From Bacteroidaceae bacterium (GTDB taxonomy: Bacteria; Bacteroidota; Bacteroidia; Bacteroidales; Muribaculaceae): a stretch of DNA of 64,000 nt. Numbering within the stretch: the first letter of the stretch is position 1; every line of letters begins with the position of its first letter. Location of the stretch: contig JAETNO010000012.1 of the NCBI GenBank assembly GCA_021768245.1, positions 1-64,000 on the forward strand, given 5' to 3'. The notes beneath the pieces were generated by a model. The model was given only the letters and a program-made list of their open reading frames with translations. It was not told the DNA's origin and made no database searches. Below are positions 18,471 to 28,281 of the stretch, piece after piece. Position numbers and translations under genes: made by a program.

Positions 18471-19355
18471 TCAGTCTCTCACCTGACCGCCGACAATGTC
18501 GAGCAGTTCGGTAGTGATGCTTTGCTGACGCAGTTTATTATATTCGAGTTGAAGTTGCTCGAGGAGCTTCTTGGCGTTGTCGTTGGCACTCTGCATGGCC
18601 ATGATGCGGGCAGCCTGTTCCGACGCGCGGTTCTCGGTGAATACCTCCTGCATCACGGCGAGCAGGAACATCGGGAGCACCGATACGAAAATCGTGGCGG
18701 CGTCAGGCTCGAAAATATACGGACGGCAAAGGGCTTTCACTCCTTCTGCCGTGAAAGTCTCGGGACTGACGGGAAGGAGACTGTCACAACGGAGACGCTG
18801 ACGGCTCACCGACTGGAAGTTCATATAAAGGAGGTCGACACGGTCGAAGTCAGAGTTCAGGAAACTCTCCTCAAGCCTGCGGGTAAAGGCCTTCACAGCC
18901 TCTCCGCTTGACTTTGAGTCGACACCTTCCGGCTCGCTGACGCCAATACCGGCAATGGAAATCTTACGGGCTGCCTTCAGCATCTTCTTTCCGACGGGAA
19001 TGAGAGTGATTCTCACCCCCTCGCCATACTTCTTGCGGTAGTCGCCTATGGTGACGAGAAGCTGCTTGAAGATATTGATATTATAAGCCCCGCAGAGACC
19101 GTCGTCAGAACCGAAAACCACGACTGCGATAGCACTGACCTCGCGTTCCTCGGTCAGAGGTGACGAAAATTCCGCATCAGCACTCAAAAGATTGCCGATG
19201 ATATTTTCAATCTGCTGGCGAAACGGCAGGAGGCGGCGCAGGTCGTTCTCGGCGCGGTGCATCTTGGCCGAGGATATCATCTTCATCGCTCCGGTGATTT
19301 TCTCACTCGAAGCCACCGAGCCGATGCGTCCTTTTAGTTCGCGTAGTGTTGCCAT
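18471..19355 (-). CDS. atpG: ATP synthase F1 subunit gamma
   Basis: Central rotor shaft of F1, 294 residues. The N-terminal LKGRIGSVASSEKITGAMKMI helix and the C-terminal LQLEYNKLRQQSITTELLDIVGG helix are the two coiled-coil strands; GSDDGLCGAYN near residue 80 is the conserved middle motif. It is the last atp gene; nuoI follows after 53 bp. Length is normal. Confidence 0.95.
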   Translation of the reverse strand: MATLRELKGRIGSVASSEKITGAMKMISSAKMHRAENDLRRLLPFRQQIENIIGNLLSADAEFSSPLTEEREVSAIAVVVFGSDDGLCGAYNINIFKQLLVTIGDYRKKYGEGVRITLIPVGKKMLKAARKISIAGIGVSEPEGVDSKSSGEAVKAFTRRLEESFLNSDFDRVDLLYMNFQSVSRQRLRCDSLLPVSPETFTAEGVKALCRPYIFEPDAATIFVSVLPMFLLAVMQEVFTENRASEQAARIMAMQSANDNAKKLLEQLQLEYNKLRQQSITTELLDIVGGQVRD

Positions 19356-19389
19356 AGCTTTCGGTCTTAACTTAACTCTTTAATCTTTC

Positions 19390-20961
19390 TTATTTATATG
19401 AAGCCGATATTTCAGCTGCCGCGTCGGTAAGTTTCTTCGTGGTGTCGTCGTCGAGCTTTCCGGCACGGATTGCCTCCATGGCTTCAGGGTATTTCGTAGA
19501 GACGAGCTGGAGGAAGTTTTTCTCGAATTCGGCCACTTTGTCAAGAGGCACGTTTTCAAGAAGTCCGCGTGTGCCACAGAAAATCACGGCCACTTCATCC
19601 TCGACCTTCATAGGCGAATACTGAGGCTGGATGAGCAGACGCTCGTTCTTGCGGCCCTTGTCAATCACACGGGCGGTCACAGGGTCGATATCACCACCGA
19701 ACTTGGTAAACGATTCAAGCTCGCGGAACTGTGCCTGGTCGATTTTAAGCGTACCTGCCACCTTCTTCATCGACTTAATCTGGGCATTACCACCCACACG
19801 CGACACGGAGATACCTACGTTGATTGCCGGACGTATGCCTCGGTTAAAGAGGGCTGTCTCAAGGAATATCTGGCCGTCGGTGATTGAAATCACATTGGTA
19901 GGGATATATGCGGAAACGTCGCCTGCCTGTGTTTCGATAATAGGTAGCGCGGTAAGCGAGCCTCCACCTTTCACCTTGTCCTTGAGTGAAGCGGGAAGGT
20001 CGTTCATATTCTGGGCCACCTGCTGATTGTCGATAATCTTGGCCGCGCGTTCAAGCAGACGGCTGTGGAGATAGAAGATATCGCCGGGATAAGCCTCGCG
20101 GCCCGAAGGACGCTTGAGGATAAGGGAGATTTCGCGGTAGGCAACGGCCTGTTTCGAAAGGTCGTCATAGACAATAAGGGCGTCGCGGCCGGTGTCGCGG
20201 ATATATTCGCCGATTGCAACTCCGGCAAAAGGAGCGTAGTAGCGCATCGACGCCGAGTCGGCTGCTGTCGCCGCAACGACCACCGTATAGTCAAGGGCGC
20301 CATGCTGACGCAGGATCTCGACAGTAGCGGCGACCGATGATGCTTTCTGGCCAATGGCCACATATATACAATAGACGGGCTTTCCTGCCTCGAAATTCGC
20401 ACGCTGGTTGATGATGGTGTCGATAGCGATGGCAGTCTTGCCTATCTGGCGGTCACCGATGATAAGCTCACGCTGGCCACGGCCTATAGGCACCATGGAG
20501 TCAATAGCCTTGAGACCTGTCTGGAGCGGCTGCTTCACAGGCTGACGGAAGATTACGCCCGGGGCCTTGCGTTCAAGCGGCATAGGCAGAAGCTCGCCGT
20601 CGATAGGACCGCGACCGTCGATAGGCTCTCCGAGCACATTGATTACACGGCCGAACACGCCTTCACCCACATGGATGGAGGCGATTTCACCGGTGCGTTT
20701 CACGCTCATGTTTTCGGTGACCTTGTTGACTTCGTTGAGCAGGATGACACCCACATTACTCTCCTCAAGGTTTAGGGCTACACCTTTCACTCCGTTTTCA
20801 AATTCAACGAGCTCGTTGGCACAGACATTATCGAGCCCGTAGACATGGGCCACGCCGTCGCCGACTTCGAGCACAACGCCCGTTTCCTCGAAGGACACTT
20901 TGGAGTTGACGTTCTCAAGCTGCTGTTTTAATACCTGAGAAATCTCGCTTGGGTTAATCAT
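19390..20961 (-). CDS. atpA: ATP synthase F1 subunit alpha
   Basis: Non-catalytic nucleotide-binding subunit of F1, 523 residues. The Walker A motif GDRQIGKT lies near residue 170, and the family signature PAINVGISVSRVGG is near residue 365. An arginine in the VSRVG loop acts as the arginine finger in related enzymes. It lies between atpH (25 bp) and atpG (35 bp) in the embedded ATP synthase block. Confidence 0.97.
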   Translation of the reverse strand: MINPSEISQVLKQQLENVNSKVSFEETGVVLEVGDGVAHVYGLDNVCANELVEFENGVKGVALNLEESNVGVILLNEVNKVTENMSVKRTGEIASIHVGEGVFGRVINVLGEPIDGRGPIDGELLPMPLERKAPGVIFRQPVKQPLQTGLKAIDSMVPIGRGQRELIIGDRQIGKTAIAIDTIINQRANFEAGKPVYCIYVAIGQKASSVAATVEILRQHGALDYTVVVAATAADSASMRYYAPFAGVAIGEYIRDTGRDALIVYDDLSKQAVAYREISLILKRPSGREAYPGDIFYLHSRLLERAAKIIDNQQVAQNMNDLPASLKDKVKGGGSLTALPIIETQAGDVSAYIPTNVISITDGQIFLETALFNRGIRPAINVGISVSRVGGNAQIKSMKKVAGTLKIDQAQFRELESFTKFGGDIDPVTARVIDKGRKNERLLIQPQYSPMKVEDEVAVIFCGTRGLLENVPLDKVAEFEKNFLQLVSTKYPEAMEAIRAGKLDDDTTKKLTDAAAEISASYK

Positions 20962-20985
20962 TTTGGTATAGGGTGTGAAATTGTT

Positions 20986-21531
20986 TTAGTTGCTTAAAAG
21001 TTTTAGACGCAATTGCTTCAGCTCGTCGGCCACGGAAGCGTCGAGCTTCTCGTTGTTGATGTTGACAGTGAATCCGCCAATCAACGCCGGGTCGACACTG
21101 TGGTGATATTCCATCGTGCCGCCGTTAAGATGGCGCGCGATGAGCTTCTTCAGACGCTCCTCCTCAGCTGCGCCCATCGGGGCGGCAGATGTGACAGTGA
21201 CAAGGTAGATATGATGCTCGCTGCGATAGAGCCTCATATAGGCGAGGGCTATATCGCGGGCCGCGTCAAGACGGTTGTTGTCTACAAGGAGCCGTAGGAA
21301 GCGGGCATAGACTTCATCGCCGGCGCTCGCTCCGGCGGCGGAAGTCAGTAGCTTCACCTTGTCGGAGGCCGGGATGAAAGGATTGGCCACTGCCTGCTGC
21401 AGCGACGGCTCGGAAGCGAAAGAGCCTTCGAGCGTATGCATCAGCTCATAGATACGGCTGTCGGCACTCTTCTCGGTTGCGAACTCGAAAAGAGCCTTGG
21501 CATAGCGGCTGGGGATGAGACCTTGGTTCAT
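20986..21531 (-). CDS. atpH: ATP synthase F1 subunit delta
   Basis: Peripheral-stalk subunit, 181 residues, linking the top of F1 to the b subunits. The N-terminal helical bundle (IPSRYAKALFEFATEK) and the C-terminal DPALIGGFTVNINNEKLDASV segment are typical of the OSCP/delta family. It lies 57 bp after atpF and 25 bp before atpA. Confidence 0.93.
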   Translation of the reverse strand: MNQGLIPSRYAKALFEFATEKSADSRIYELMHTLEGSFASEPSLQQAVANPFIPASDKVKLLTSAAGASAGDEVYARFLRLLVDNNRLDAARDIALAYMRLYRSEHHIYLVTVTSAAPMGAAEEERLKKLIARHLNGGTMEYHHSVDPALIGGFTVNINNEKLDASVADELKQLRLKLLSN

Positions 21532-21587
21532 TGCGTTGAGATGATAGCCTTAGAGGATGAGTTATCAGTGGTGAGGAGAGAGGTTGG

Positions 21588-22085
21588 TCAGTTTTGTTTT
21601 TCCATTTCGTCGAGCAGGGAGTTGACGAGCTTTTCCTGGGCTTTCTCGTCCTTCATCTGATTGCGCACCACCTTCTGGGCGATGTCGAGCGCAAATGAAG
21701 AGACTTCGTTGCGGAATTGCTGCTCGGCCTGTTTGCGTTCCTGTTCGATTGACACTTTTGCGGCGTCCATCACCTTCTTGGCTTCAGTCTGGGCTGCGCT
21801 GCGGGCTTCCTCGATGATCTGAGTCTTCATCTTGTCGGCCTCGCGCAACATGTCGGCCTGCTGGCGACGTGCGTCGGCAATGTATTTATCCGCCTCTTCG
21901 CGGGCATGGTCAAGCTGTTGTTTGGCATTTTGAGCATACTCCACACCTTTGTCGATGAGGTCGGCCCGGTCGGAGACTCCTTTCATAATCACAGGCCAGC
22001 CCCACTTCCACAACACGAAGAAGAGGACGGCGAATGACACGAACATCCAGAATATCAGACCGGAATCAGGCGTGAATAGTTCCAT
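21588..22085 (-). CDS. atpF: ATP synthase Fo subunit b
   Basis: Membrane-anchored peripheral stalk, 165 residues. A single N-terminal helix (LIFWMFVSFAVLFFVLWKW) is followed by a long amphipathic charged helix (about residues 35-165) with repeated ARxxA-type spacing that dimerises as a right-handed coiled coil. Only one b-type gene is present, so a homodimer is expected. It lies 42 bp after atpE. Confidence 0.94.
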   Translation of the reverse strand: MELFTPDSGLIFWMFVSFAVLFFVLWKWGWPVIMKGVSDRADLIDKGVEYAQNAKQQLDHAREEADKYIADARRQQADMLREADKMKTQIIEEARSAAQTEAKKVMDAAKVSIEQERKQAEQQFRNEVSSFALDIAQKVVRNQMKDEKAQEKLVNSLLDEMEKQN

Positions 22086-22126
22086 TATTCAGAGAAATCT
22101 GTTTTTTCAATGAAATGAAGCTTGGA

Positions 22127-22375
22127 TTAGCCCACAAACATCGCGAGGATACAAACGATAACAGCGAAGAGAGCCACACCCTCGATAAGGGCTGCGATTA
22201 CGATCATGTTACTGCGGATATCGCCGGTTGATTCGGGCTGACGGGCGATTGCTTCCATGGCTGAGCCACCGATTTTACCGATACCGATACCGGCACCAAT
22301 TGCTGCGATTGCTGCACCGATGCATACGCCGATGCCGAGGGTTCCTTCGATAGCTGCTAAAATCATTGCTAACAT
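22127..22375 (-). CDS. atpE: ATP synthase Fo subunit c
   Basis: Rotor-ring proteolipid, 82 residues, two membrane helices joined by the polar loop ARQPE. Helix 1 carries the glycine-rich GAGIGIG packing motif. Helix 2 carries the ion-binding glutamate in AALIEGVALFAV. Glycine follows the glutamate and the sodium-site glutamine of helix 1 is absent, so proton coupling is likely. It lies 38 bp after atpB. Confidence 0.94.
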   Translation of the reverse strand: MLAMILAAIEGTLGIGVCIGAAIAAIGAGIGIGKIGGSAMEAIARQPESTGDIRSNMIVIAALIEGVALFAVIVCILAMFVG

Positions 22376-22412
22376 AATTGCGGGAGATTAAAGGGTTGAT
22401 ATTTTTAGTTTT

Positions 22413-23576
22413 TTATATTTTTGATTCGTTGAGGGAGGGATTTGCGGAGGTCGTGACAGCTGCGGCATGCTCGGGCTTCTGCTCTCCGTGGTGCTCATCA
22501 TGGCCTTCTTCCTGCCCGAGGGCTATGAAGAGGGTCGACAGCATCGTGAACACATAGGCCTGGATGAAGCTGACGAGCACGTCGATGAGGAGCATGAACA
22601 CCGAGAAGATGATGCTGACCACAGCGGTCGCTCCAGTCACCACGGGTCCCATAGCCGCGAAGATGAAGATGAGCAGGGTGAGAACTATGACAATCATATG
22701 ACCGCCCATCATATTGGCGAAGAGACGTACCGTAAGAGCCGCCGGTTTTGTGAAAACACCGAAAATCTCGATAATCGGCATTATGGGTATAGGCCATTTG
22801 AGCCACCAGGGCACGTCGGGATTGAAGATTTCCTTCCAATAGTGTTTCGTTGCGAAAATATTGGTGATGAGGAAGGTAATAATGGCGAGCACGAGGGTCA
22901 CGGCGATGTTGCCTGTAAGGTTCGCGCCACCGGGAAAGACCACAATCAGACCCAGAAGGTTCATCACGAGGATGAAGAAGAACACCGTCAATAGATAGGG
23001 GGCAAACTTGTTGGCCTTAGTCTTAAGGGTGGGCTTGATTACACCGTCGTAGATGAATAGAATCACAAACTCTACAGCGCCTGTCATCTTGCGCGGGCCT
23101 TTCATCCCCTGGGTGCGGTGCCAGCGTGCGACATCGAGAATCGCCCATATGACAAGGAGGACTGCAATGAAAATGCCACAGACATTCTTGGTTATCGAGA
23201 TGTCAAGGGAGGGTTTCACCTCTTTCCCGTCGATAATCTCCACGACCTTGCCCTTGTAGGGGCTATCCTTGCCGGCCACACGGAATGTCGCGTTGCCGTC
23301 TACATATTCCTTGCCGTGCTCTACACGCGAGGAGGAGAAGACATGGAGGCCGTCGCTGCCCCATACAATCACAGGCAGAGGTATACTCTTATGATGATTG
23401 AAGGGCACCTCCCAGCCATAGCGGTCGCCGAGGTGTTCGAAAATTATGCCTTGGGCGTCGACTGCGCCGCTCTTCTGCTCCGTAGAGTCGGCAGGGTGCT
23501 TTTCAGCCTGAGCCGCGAATGGGAGCATGAGAGCCACGATGGCCATTGCCAATGCTGTCAGAATATTTCTTTTCAT
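22413..23576 (-). CDS. atpB: ATP synthase Fo subunit a with long N-terminal extension
   Basis: Stator half-channel subunit, 387 residues, much longer than the usual 250-270. The first 24 residues look like a cleavable signal peptide (AMAIVALMLPFAAQA), followed by a periplasmic domain of about 110 residues. The membrane region starts near residue 135. The essential arginine is in KPAALTVRLFANMMGGH, and a later helix has the FIQAYVFTMLS signature. The C-terminus is histidine/glutamate-rich (EEGHDEHHGEQ). Long a subunits with such leaders are known in Bacteroidota; the role of the extension is unclear. Confidence 0.93.
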   Translation of the reverse strand: MKRNILTALAMAIVALMLPFAAQAEKHPADSTEQKSGAVDAQGIIFEHLGDRYGWEVPFNHHKSIPLPVIVWGSDGLHVFSSSRVEHGKEYVDGNATFRVAGKDSPYKGKVVEIIDGKEVKPSLDISITKNVCGIFIAVLLVIWAILDVARWHRTQGMKGPRKMTGAVEFVILFIYDGVIKPTLKTKANKFAPYLLTVFFFILVMNLLGLIVVFPGGANLTGNIAVTLVLAIITFLITNIFATKHYWKEIFNPDVPWWLKWPIPIMPIIEIFGVFTKPAALTVRLFANMMGGHMIVIVLTLLIFIFAAMGPVVTGATAVVSIIFSVFMLLIDVLVSFIQAYVFTMLSTLFIALGQEEGHDEHHGEQKPEHAAAVTTSANPSLNESKI

Positions 23577-23590
23577 CGTCGCCTATGGGG

Positions 23591-23827
23591 TTAATATATA
23601 CAGACCGAAACTATGTTGCTGTCGACATCGACAATTCCACCCCCTACGTTGACAGAGTGTTCCTCTCCGGTGGCATCCGTATAGCGGATTGCTCCGGGAG
23701 TGAGGGTTGAAATCAGGGAAGCGTGACCGGGAAGGACCGTGAAGGCTCCCATCGCACCCGGAAGGTGGACCACCTTCACTTCTCCTTGAAAGACTATATC
23801 TTCCGCCGATATGATTTTGAGTATCAT
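23591..23827 (-). CDS. atpC: ATP synthase F1 subunit epsilon, short form
   Basis: A 78-residue protein containing only the N-terminal beta-sandwich of epsilon (VFQGEVKVVHLPGAMGAFTVLPGHASLIS). The C-terminal two-helix domain that inhibits ATP hydrolysis in E. coli and Bacillus is missing; the frame stops right after the last strand, SNIVSVCIY. The short form occurs in other Bacteroidota, so this is not a local truncation. It lies 65 bp after atpD and 14 bp before atpB. Confidence 0.92.
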   Translation of the reverse strand: MILKIISAEDIVFQGEVKVVHLPGAMGAFTVLPGHASLISTLTPGAIRYTDATGEEHSVNVGGGIVDVDSNIVSVCIY

Positions 23828-23892
23828 TGCTGTGGGGTCTGCGTTGATGAGTGTGAGAGTTTCTTGAACCGTGGATTGCGAGTAAGGTACGA

Positions 23893-25395
23893 TTATTTAA
23901 CCTCGGCGAGAAGCTTCTTGCCTTTCTCTATGGCCTCGTCAATCGTGCCGACATTGAGGAATGCCTGCTCGGGATATTCATCCATCTCGCCTGAAAGAAT
24001 CATCTTGAAGCCACGGATGGTCTCGCTAAGAGGCACCATGACACCGGGAAGACCCGTGAACTGCTCTGCAACGTGGAAAGGCTGCGAGAGGAAGCGCTGG
24101 GCGCGACGCGCACGTGCGACCACAAGTTTGTCTTCGTCGGAAAGCTCGTCGACACCGAGAATGGCGATGATATCCTGAAGCTCGTTGTATTTCTGGAGAA
24201 GCTGCTTGACAGCCTGAGCCGTATTGTAGTGGTCCTCACCGATGATATTCGGGTCGAGGATTCGCGAGGTAGATTCAAGAGGATCGACTGCGGGATAGAT
24301 ACCGAGCTCCGAAATCTTACGCGAAAGCACCGTAGTTGCGTCGAGGAAGCTGAATGTGGTGGCTGGAGCGGGGTCGGTCAAGTCGTCGGCAGGCACATAG
24401 ATTGCCTGGACAGAGGTGATTGAGCCGTTTTTCGTCGAGGTGATTCGTTCCTGGAGGGCACCCATCTCGGAGGCAAGCGTAGGCTGATAGCCCACGGCTG
24501 ACGGCATACGGCCAAGAAGAGCCGACACCTCGGAACCCGCCTGAGTGAAACGGAATATGTTGTCGATGAAAAGGAGGATGTCCTTACCGCCGCCGTCCTG
24601 GTCACGGAACTGCTCTGCGACAGTAAGACCTGAAAGGGCCACGCGGAGACGTGCGCCCGGGGGTTCGTTCATCTGACCGAACACCAGGGTGGCCTGAGAG
24701 TCAGACACCTGTTCCATGTCGACATCGGCGAGGTTCCATTCACCCTTTTCCATACCTTCGGCAAACTTCTTGCCATATTTCATTACGCCGCTCTCAATCA
24801 TCTCGCGGAGGAGGTCATTGCCCTCACGGGTACGCTCACCGACACCGGTGAACACCGAGAAGCCGTTGTGGCCCTTCGCGATATTGTTGATAAGCTCCAT
24901 GATGAGCACAGTCTTGCCGACACCGGCACCACCGAAAAGACCGATTTTGCCACCCTTGCTGTAAGGCTCGAGGAGGTCAATGACCTTGATACCGGTATAG
25001 AGGATTTCCGTACCGATTGTGAGGTCGTCAAATTTAGGCGCGGGCTGATGAATCGGGCGCAGATTGTCGCGCTTCAGCTCGGGGAGTCGGTCGATGGCAT
25101 CGCCAAGCACATTGAGCAGACGGCCTTTCACCTGCTCGCCGGTAGGCACCGCGATGGGACGCTCAAGGTTGTCGACACGCATGCCTCGACGCAGACCGTC
25201 GGTACTCTCCATGGCCACACAGCGGACAGTGTCCTCCCCGATGTGCTGTTCGACTTCGAGTATGAGTTCCGTGCCGTCTTCGCGTGGAACCTTGAGGGCG
25301 GTATAGATGGGAGGGATGAGGTTGTCGTCACCTTCAAATATCACGTCGACCACCGGGCCGATTACTTGGGCGATTTTGCCATATTTTTCACTCAT
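23893..25395 (-). CDS. atpD: ATP synthase F1 subunit beta
   Basis: Catalytic subunit of F1, 500 residues. The Walker A loop GGAGVGKT lies near residue 157, the catalytic glutamate is in GVGERTREGND, and LLFIDNIFRFTQAGSEVS holds Walker B. It is the first atp gene of the embedded block and follows nuoH after 68 bp. That gap contains no TAnnTTTG-type promoter on the minus strand, so transcription is probably continuous from nuoH. Confidence 0.97.
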   Translation of the reverse strand: MSEKYGKIAQVIGPVVDVIFEGDDNLIPPIYTALKVPREDGTELILEVEQHIGEDTVRCVAMESTDGLRRGMRVDNLERPIAVPTGEQVKGRLLNVLGDAIDRLPELKRDNLRPIHQPAPKFDDLTIGTEILYTGIKVIDLLEPYSKGGKIGLFGGAGVGKTVLIMELINNIAKGHNGFSVFTGVGERTREGNDLLREMIESGVMKYGKKFAEGMEKGEWNLADVDMEQVSDSQATLVFGQMNEPPGARLRVALSGLTVAEQFRDQDGGGKDILLFIDNIFRFTQAGSEVSALLGRMPSAVGYQPTLASEMGALQERITSTKNGSITSVQAIYVPADDLTDPAPATTFSFLDATTVLSRKISELGIYPAVDPLESTSRILDPNIIGEDHYNTAQAVKQLLQKYNELQDIIAILGVDELSDEDKLVVARARRAQRFLSQPFHVAEQFTGLPGVMVPLSETIRGFKMILSGEMDEYPEQAFLNVGTIDEAIEKGKKLLAEVK

Positions 25396-25463
25396 CGCGT
25401 TTAGATTTTAGGCTGAGTAAGGGTTATTTTATTCTTGTTGAGGAGTTGTCAGGAGAAAGGTGC

Positions 25464-26540
25464 TCAGAGATAGAGACCGAAGGTGACTATCATCACCATG
25501 AGCACGAGGTTGAAGAGATTGATGGGAAGGAGATATTTCCACTCGAGAGTCAGGAGCTGGTCGATTCGCAGACGCGGGAAAGTCCACTTGAACCAGATGA
25601 TGATAAACGAGAGCGCTATGGCCTTACCGATAAACCATATCGGAGAGGGAATGAAATCCATCACGGCATTGAAACCGTCCCAGCCGGGAATATGGAGCGG
25701 CATCCATCCTCCGAAGAATAGAAGTGCGGCTACTCCCGAAACAATAAAGAGGTTGAGGTATTCGGCGAGATAGAAGAAACCGAAATGTATACCGGAATAT
25801 TCAGTGTGGTAGCCTGCGGTCAACTCGCTCTCGGCCTCCGGAAGGTCGAAGGGGCCACGGTTGGTCTCTGCAGTGCCGGCAATCATGAAAATCACGAAAG
25901 CGATGATTGCGGGAATATGGCCAGAGAATATAAACCACAAATGGCTCTGAGCCTCCACGATGCCGCCGACCGACATCGTGCCTGCCATAATGACCATAGT
26001 CACGACGCAGAGGCCCATCGAAAGCTCATAGCTGACCATCTGCGCACCGGAACGGAGGGCTCCGATAAGGGTGAACTTATTGTTCGACGACCATCCGGCG
26101 AGCAGGATACCGAGCACACCGATGGAAGACACGGCAAGCAGGAAGAATATACCGACATTAAAGTCGATAATCTGCAAGCCATTGCCCCAGGGAAGCACGG
26201 CGAAAGCGAGCATCGAGGCGATAATCACAAGATAGGGTGCGAGGGCGAAGAGGAATTTGTCGACATGGTTGAGCGAGATGAGCTCCTTGATGAGAATCTT
26301 GAACATGTCGGCGATACTCTGCAACAATCCCCAGGGGCCGACGCGGTTCGGGCCGAGACGGCACTGGAAATAGGCACACACTTTACGTTCGAAGAGGATA
26401 TAGAACAGCGCCAGCACTGCGTAGAGGAGCATGAGGCCCACTCCGATAAGCAGACACTCCAAGGTCACTGCCGCCCACTCGGGAATATAGCCGGTGAGGA
26501 AGGAATGAAGCCAGGCGGTTCCTACTGATAAGTCTTGCAT
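25464..26540 (-). CDS. nuoH: NADH-quinone oxidoreductase subunit H
   Basis: Membrane subunit joining the two arms of complex I and forming part of the quinone chamber, 358 residues, eight helices. ERKVCAYFQCRLGPNRVGPWG and AETNRGPFDLPEAESELTAGY are the two family signatures. It is the last gene before the inserted ATP synthase block and lies 30 bp after nuoCD. No internal disruption marks the junction. Confidence 0.96.
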   Translation of the reverse strand: MQDLSVGTAWLHSFLTGYIPEWAAVTLECLLIGVGLMLLYAVLALFYILFERKVCAYFQCRLGPNRVGPWGLLQSIADMFKILIKELISLNHVDKFLFALAPYLVIIASMLAFAVLPWGNGLQIIDFNVGIFFLLAVSSIGVLGILLAGWSSNNKFTLIGALRSGAQMVSYELSMGLCVVTMVIMAGTMSVGGIVEAQSHLWFIFSGHIPAIIAFVIFMIAGTAETNRGPFDLPEAESELTAGYHTEYSGIHFGFFYLAEYLNLFIVSGVAALLFFGGWMPLHIPGWDGFNAVMDFIPSPIWFIGKAIALSFIIIWFKWTFPRLRIDQLLTLEWKYLLPINLFNLVLMVMIVTFGLYL

Positions 26541-26570
26541 AACGTCTATTTGAATTTTCTTTTTTGATTA

Positions 26571-28205
26571 CTATCGGTCAATGTCGGGAACAATATAGTC
26601 AAGCGAACCGCCGATTGTGATGAGGTCGGCAATCTTCTGTCCCTCTGTGATGTGGTCGACTACAGCTGCGGCAGGCAGACATGGAGGCGCAATCTTCAGA
26701 CGGTAGGGCATCGTGCCTCCGTCGCTTTCAAGATAGATGCCGAAGGTACCGCGGCAGCCTTCTACTGTCTTGAACCAGTGGCCTACAGGGAGCTTGAGCA
26801 CCTTGGGCACTTTCACGCAATAGTCTCCTTCGGGGATGTTGTCGATGAGCTGGGCTATGATGCGTGCACTCTGGACCATTTCGTCCATACGCACCTTGAA
26901 ACGGGCCATCGAGTCACACTCCTCGCGCACTACTTCGTCGAATTCAAGTTCTGAATAAATACTGTAGGGATTGCATTTACGGACGTCGCATGCCCAGCCT
27001 GAACCACGGCCGTTGGGGCCGGTTACGGCCCATGAGATAGCGTCCTTGCGGGTGAGCACACCCACATTCTCCATACGGTTCCTGGCAATGACGTTGCCAG
27101 TGAATATCTTATTGTATTCCTTTATGTTTGCGGGGAGCACGTCGAGCAGGGCATGCACATCCTTCACGAAGTCGGGATGCAAATCCTGCATAACTCCGCC
27201 TATGCAATCATAGTTGAAAGTCATTCGGGCCCCGCAGGTTCTCTCCATAATGTCGAGTATCTGCTCACGGACACGCAGAGTGTAGAAGAGCATGGTGGTC
27301 GCGCCGAGGTCCATGCAGTAAGTGCCGATAAAGAGACAGTGGGAAGCGATGCGCGAGAGCTCGTCCATCAACACACGTATCACCTGGGCACGGCGTGAAA
27401 TCTCGATGCCGGCGGCCTCCTCGATAAGCATGCAGAGGCAGTGGTGGTAGGGATGGGCCGAGAAGTAGTCGAGTCGGTCCATGAAGTGGAGGGTCTGGGG
27501 ATAGGTGTCCTTCTCGCAGATTTTCTCCACTCCCCGGTGGATATACCCGAGATAGATGTCGATTTTCTTGATAATCTCGCCGTCGACAGCGGTACGGAAA
27601 CGGAGCACGCCATGAGTAGCCGGGTGCTGCGGGCCGATGTTGACCACGAAGTCGTCAGGCTGGAAAATGCGGCGTTCATGTTTCTCCACCTTGCCGTCGG
27701 GAGTCTCTGTCCACACATCGGTGAAATCCGTCTGCCGTTCGTTTTCAATCGACACGGGATTGATGTCGGGGTTCTCATCATAATCCTTGCGTAGCGGGAA
27801 GCCTTTCCAATCGATATTCAGGAAAAGACGGCGCATGTCAGGATTGTTGATGAAGATTATGCCGAAGAAGTCATAGACCTCACGTTCGAAAACGGTGGCG
27901 ATGGCCCAAAGGTCGTGGATTGAATGGATGAGCGGACGCTCGCGGTCGCCGCCGGCCATGACCTTCACGGAGATGCGTGAATTGTGGCGGGTGGATGCGA
28001 AATAATAGATACAGCCCATGCCGTTTTCTTTCCAGTCCATTCCGACGATGGTCACAAGGAAGTCAAACGAAAGCTCCCGGTCGTCGCGGAGAGTCTTGGC
28101 GAAGTCATGCCACTTTGCGTCGGGGACGGTCACCTGCATTATCTCGCCGTCTTCAATGACAGCCTCAGGCAACACGGTTGAAATCTTTTCCCGGATGTTG
28201 GACAT
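26571..28205 (-). CDS. nuoCD: NADH-quinone oxidoreductase fused subunit C/D
   Basis: A 544-residue fusion. The N-terminal NuoC part (about 1-150) contains FEREVYDFFGI and PLRKDYDE. The C-terminal NuoD part starts at VNIGPQHPATHGVLR and contains YLGYIHRGVEKI, DRLDYFSAHP and PVGHWFKTVEG. Conserved histidine and tyrosine residues that shape the quinone site are present in SAHPYHH. The fusion is usual in Bacteroidales and enterobacteria. It lies 76 bp downstream of nuoB. Confidence 0.95.
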   Translation of the reverse strand: MSNIREKISTVLPEAVIEDGEIMQVTVPDAKWHDFAKTLRDDRELSFDFLVTIVGMDWKENGMGCIYYFASTRHNSRISVKVMAGGDRERPLIHSIHDLWAIATVFEREVYDFFGIIFINNPDMRRLFLNIDWKGFPLRKDYDENPDINPVSIENERQTDFTDVWTETPDGKVEKHERRIFQPDDFVVNIGPQHPATHGVLRFRTAVDGEIIKKIDIYLGYIHRGVEKICEKDTYPQTLHFMDRLDYFSAHPYHHCLCMLIEEAAGIEISRRAQVIRVLMDELSRIASHCLFIGTYCMDLGATTMLFYTLRVREQILDIMERTCGARMTFNYDCIGGVMQDLHPDFVKDVHALLDVLPANIKEYNKIFTGNVIARNRMENVGVLTRKDAISWAVTGPNGRGSGWACDVRKCNPYSIYSELEFDEVVREECDSMARFKVRMDEMVQSARIIAQLIDNIPEGDYCVKVPKVLKLPVGHWFKTVEGCRGTFGIYLESDGGTMPYRLKIAPPCLPAAAVVDHITEGQKIADLITIGGSLDYIVPDIDR

Positions 28206-28281
28206 AATATATAATAAGGTGTATGAACGTTATATTCTTGATAATAATGATTGGCGGGGACTTTTAAAGTCGATTGGGAGT

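Noticed and set aside
22127..22375. Sodium-type c-ring
   Set aside because: The helix-1 glutamine and the serine/threonine after the ion-binding glutamate that mark sodium sites are absent.
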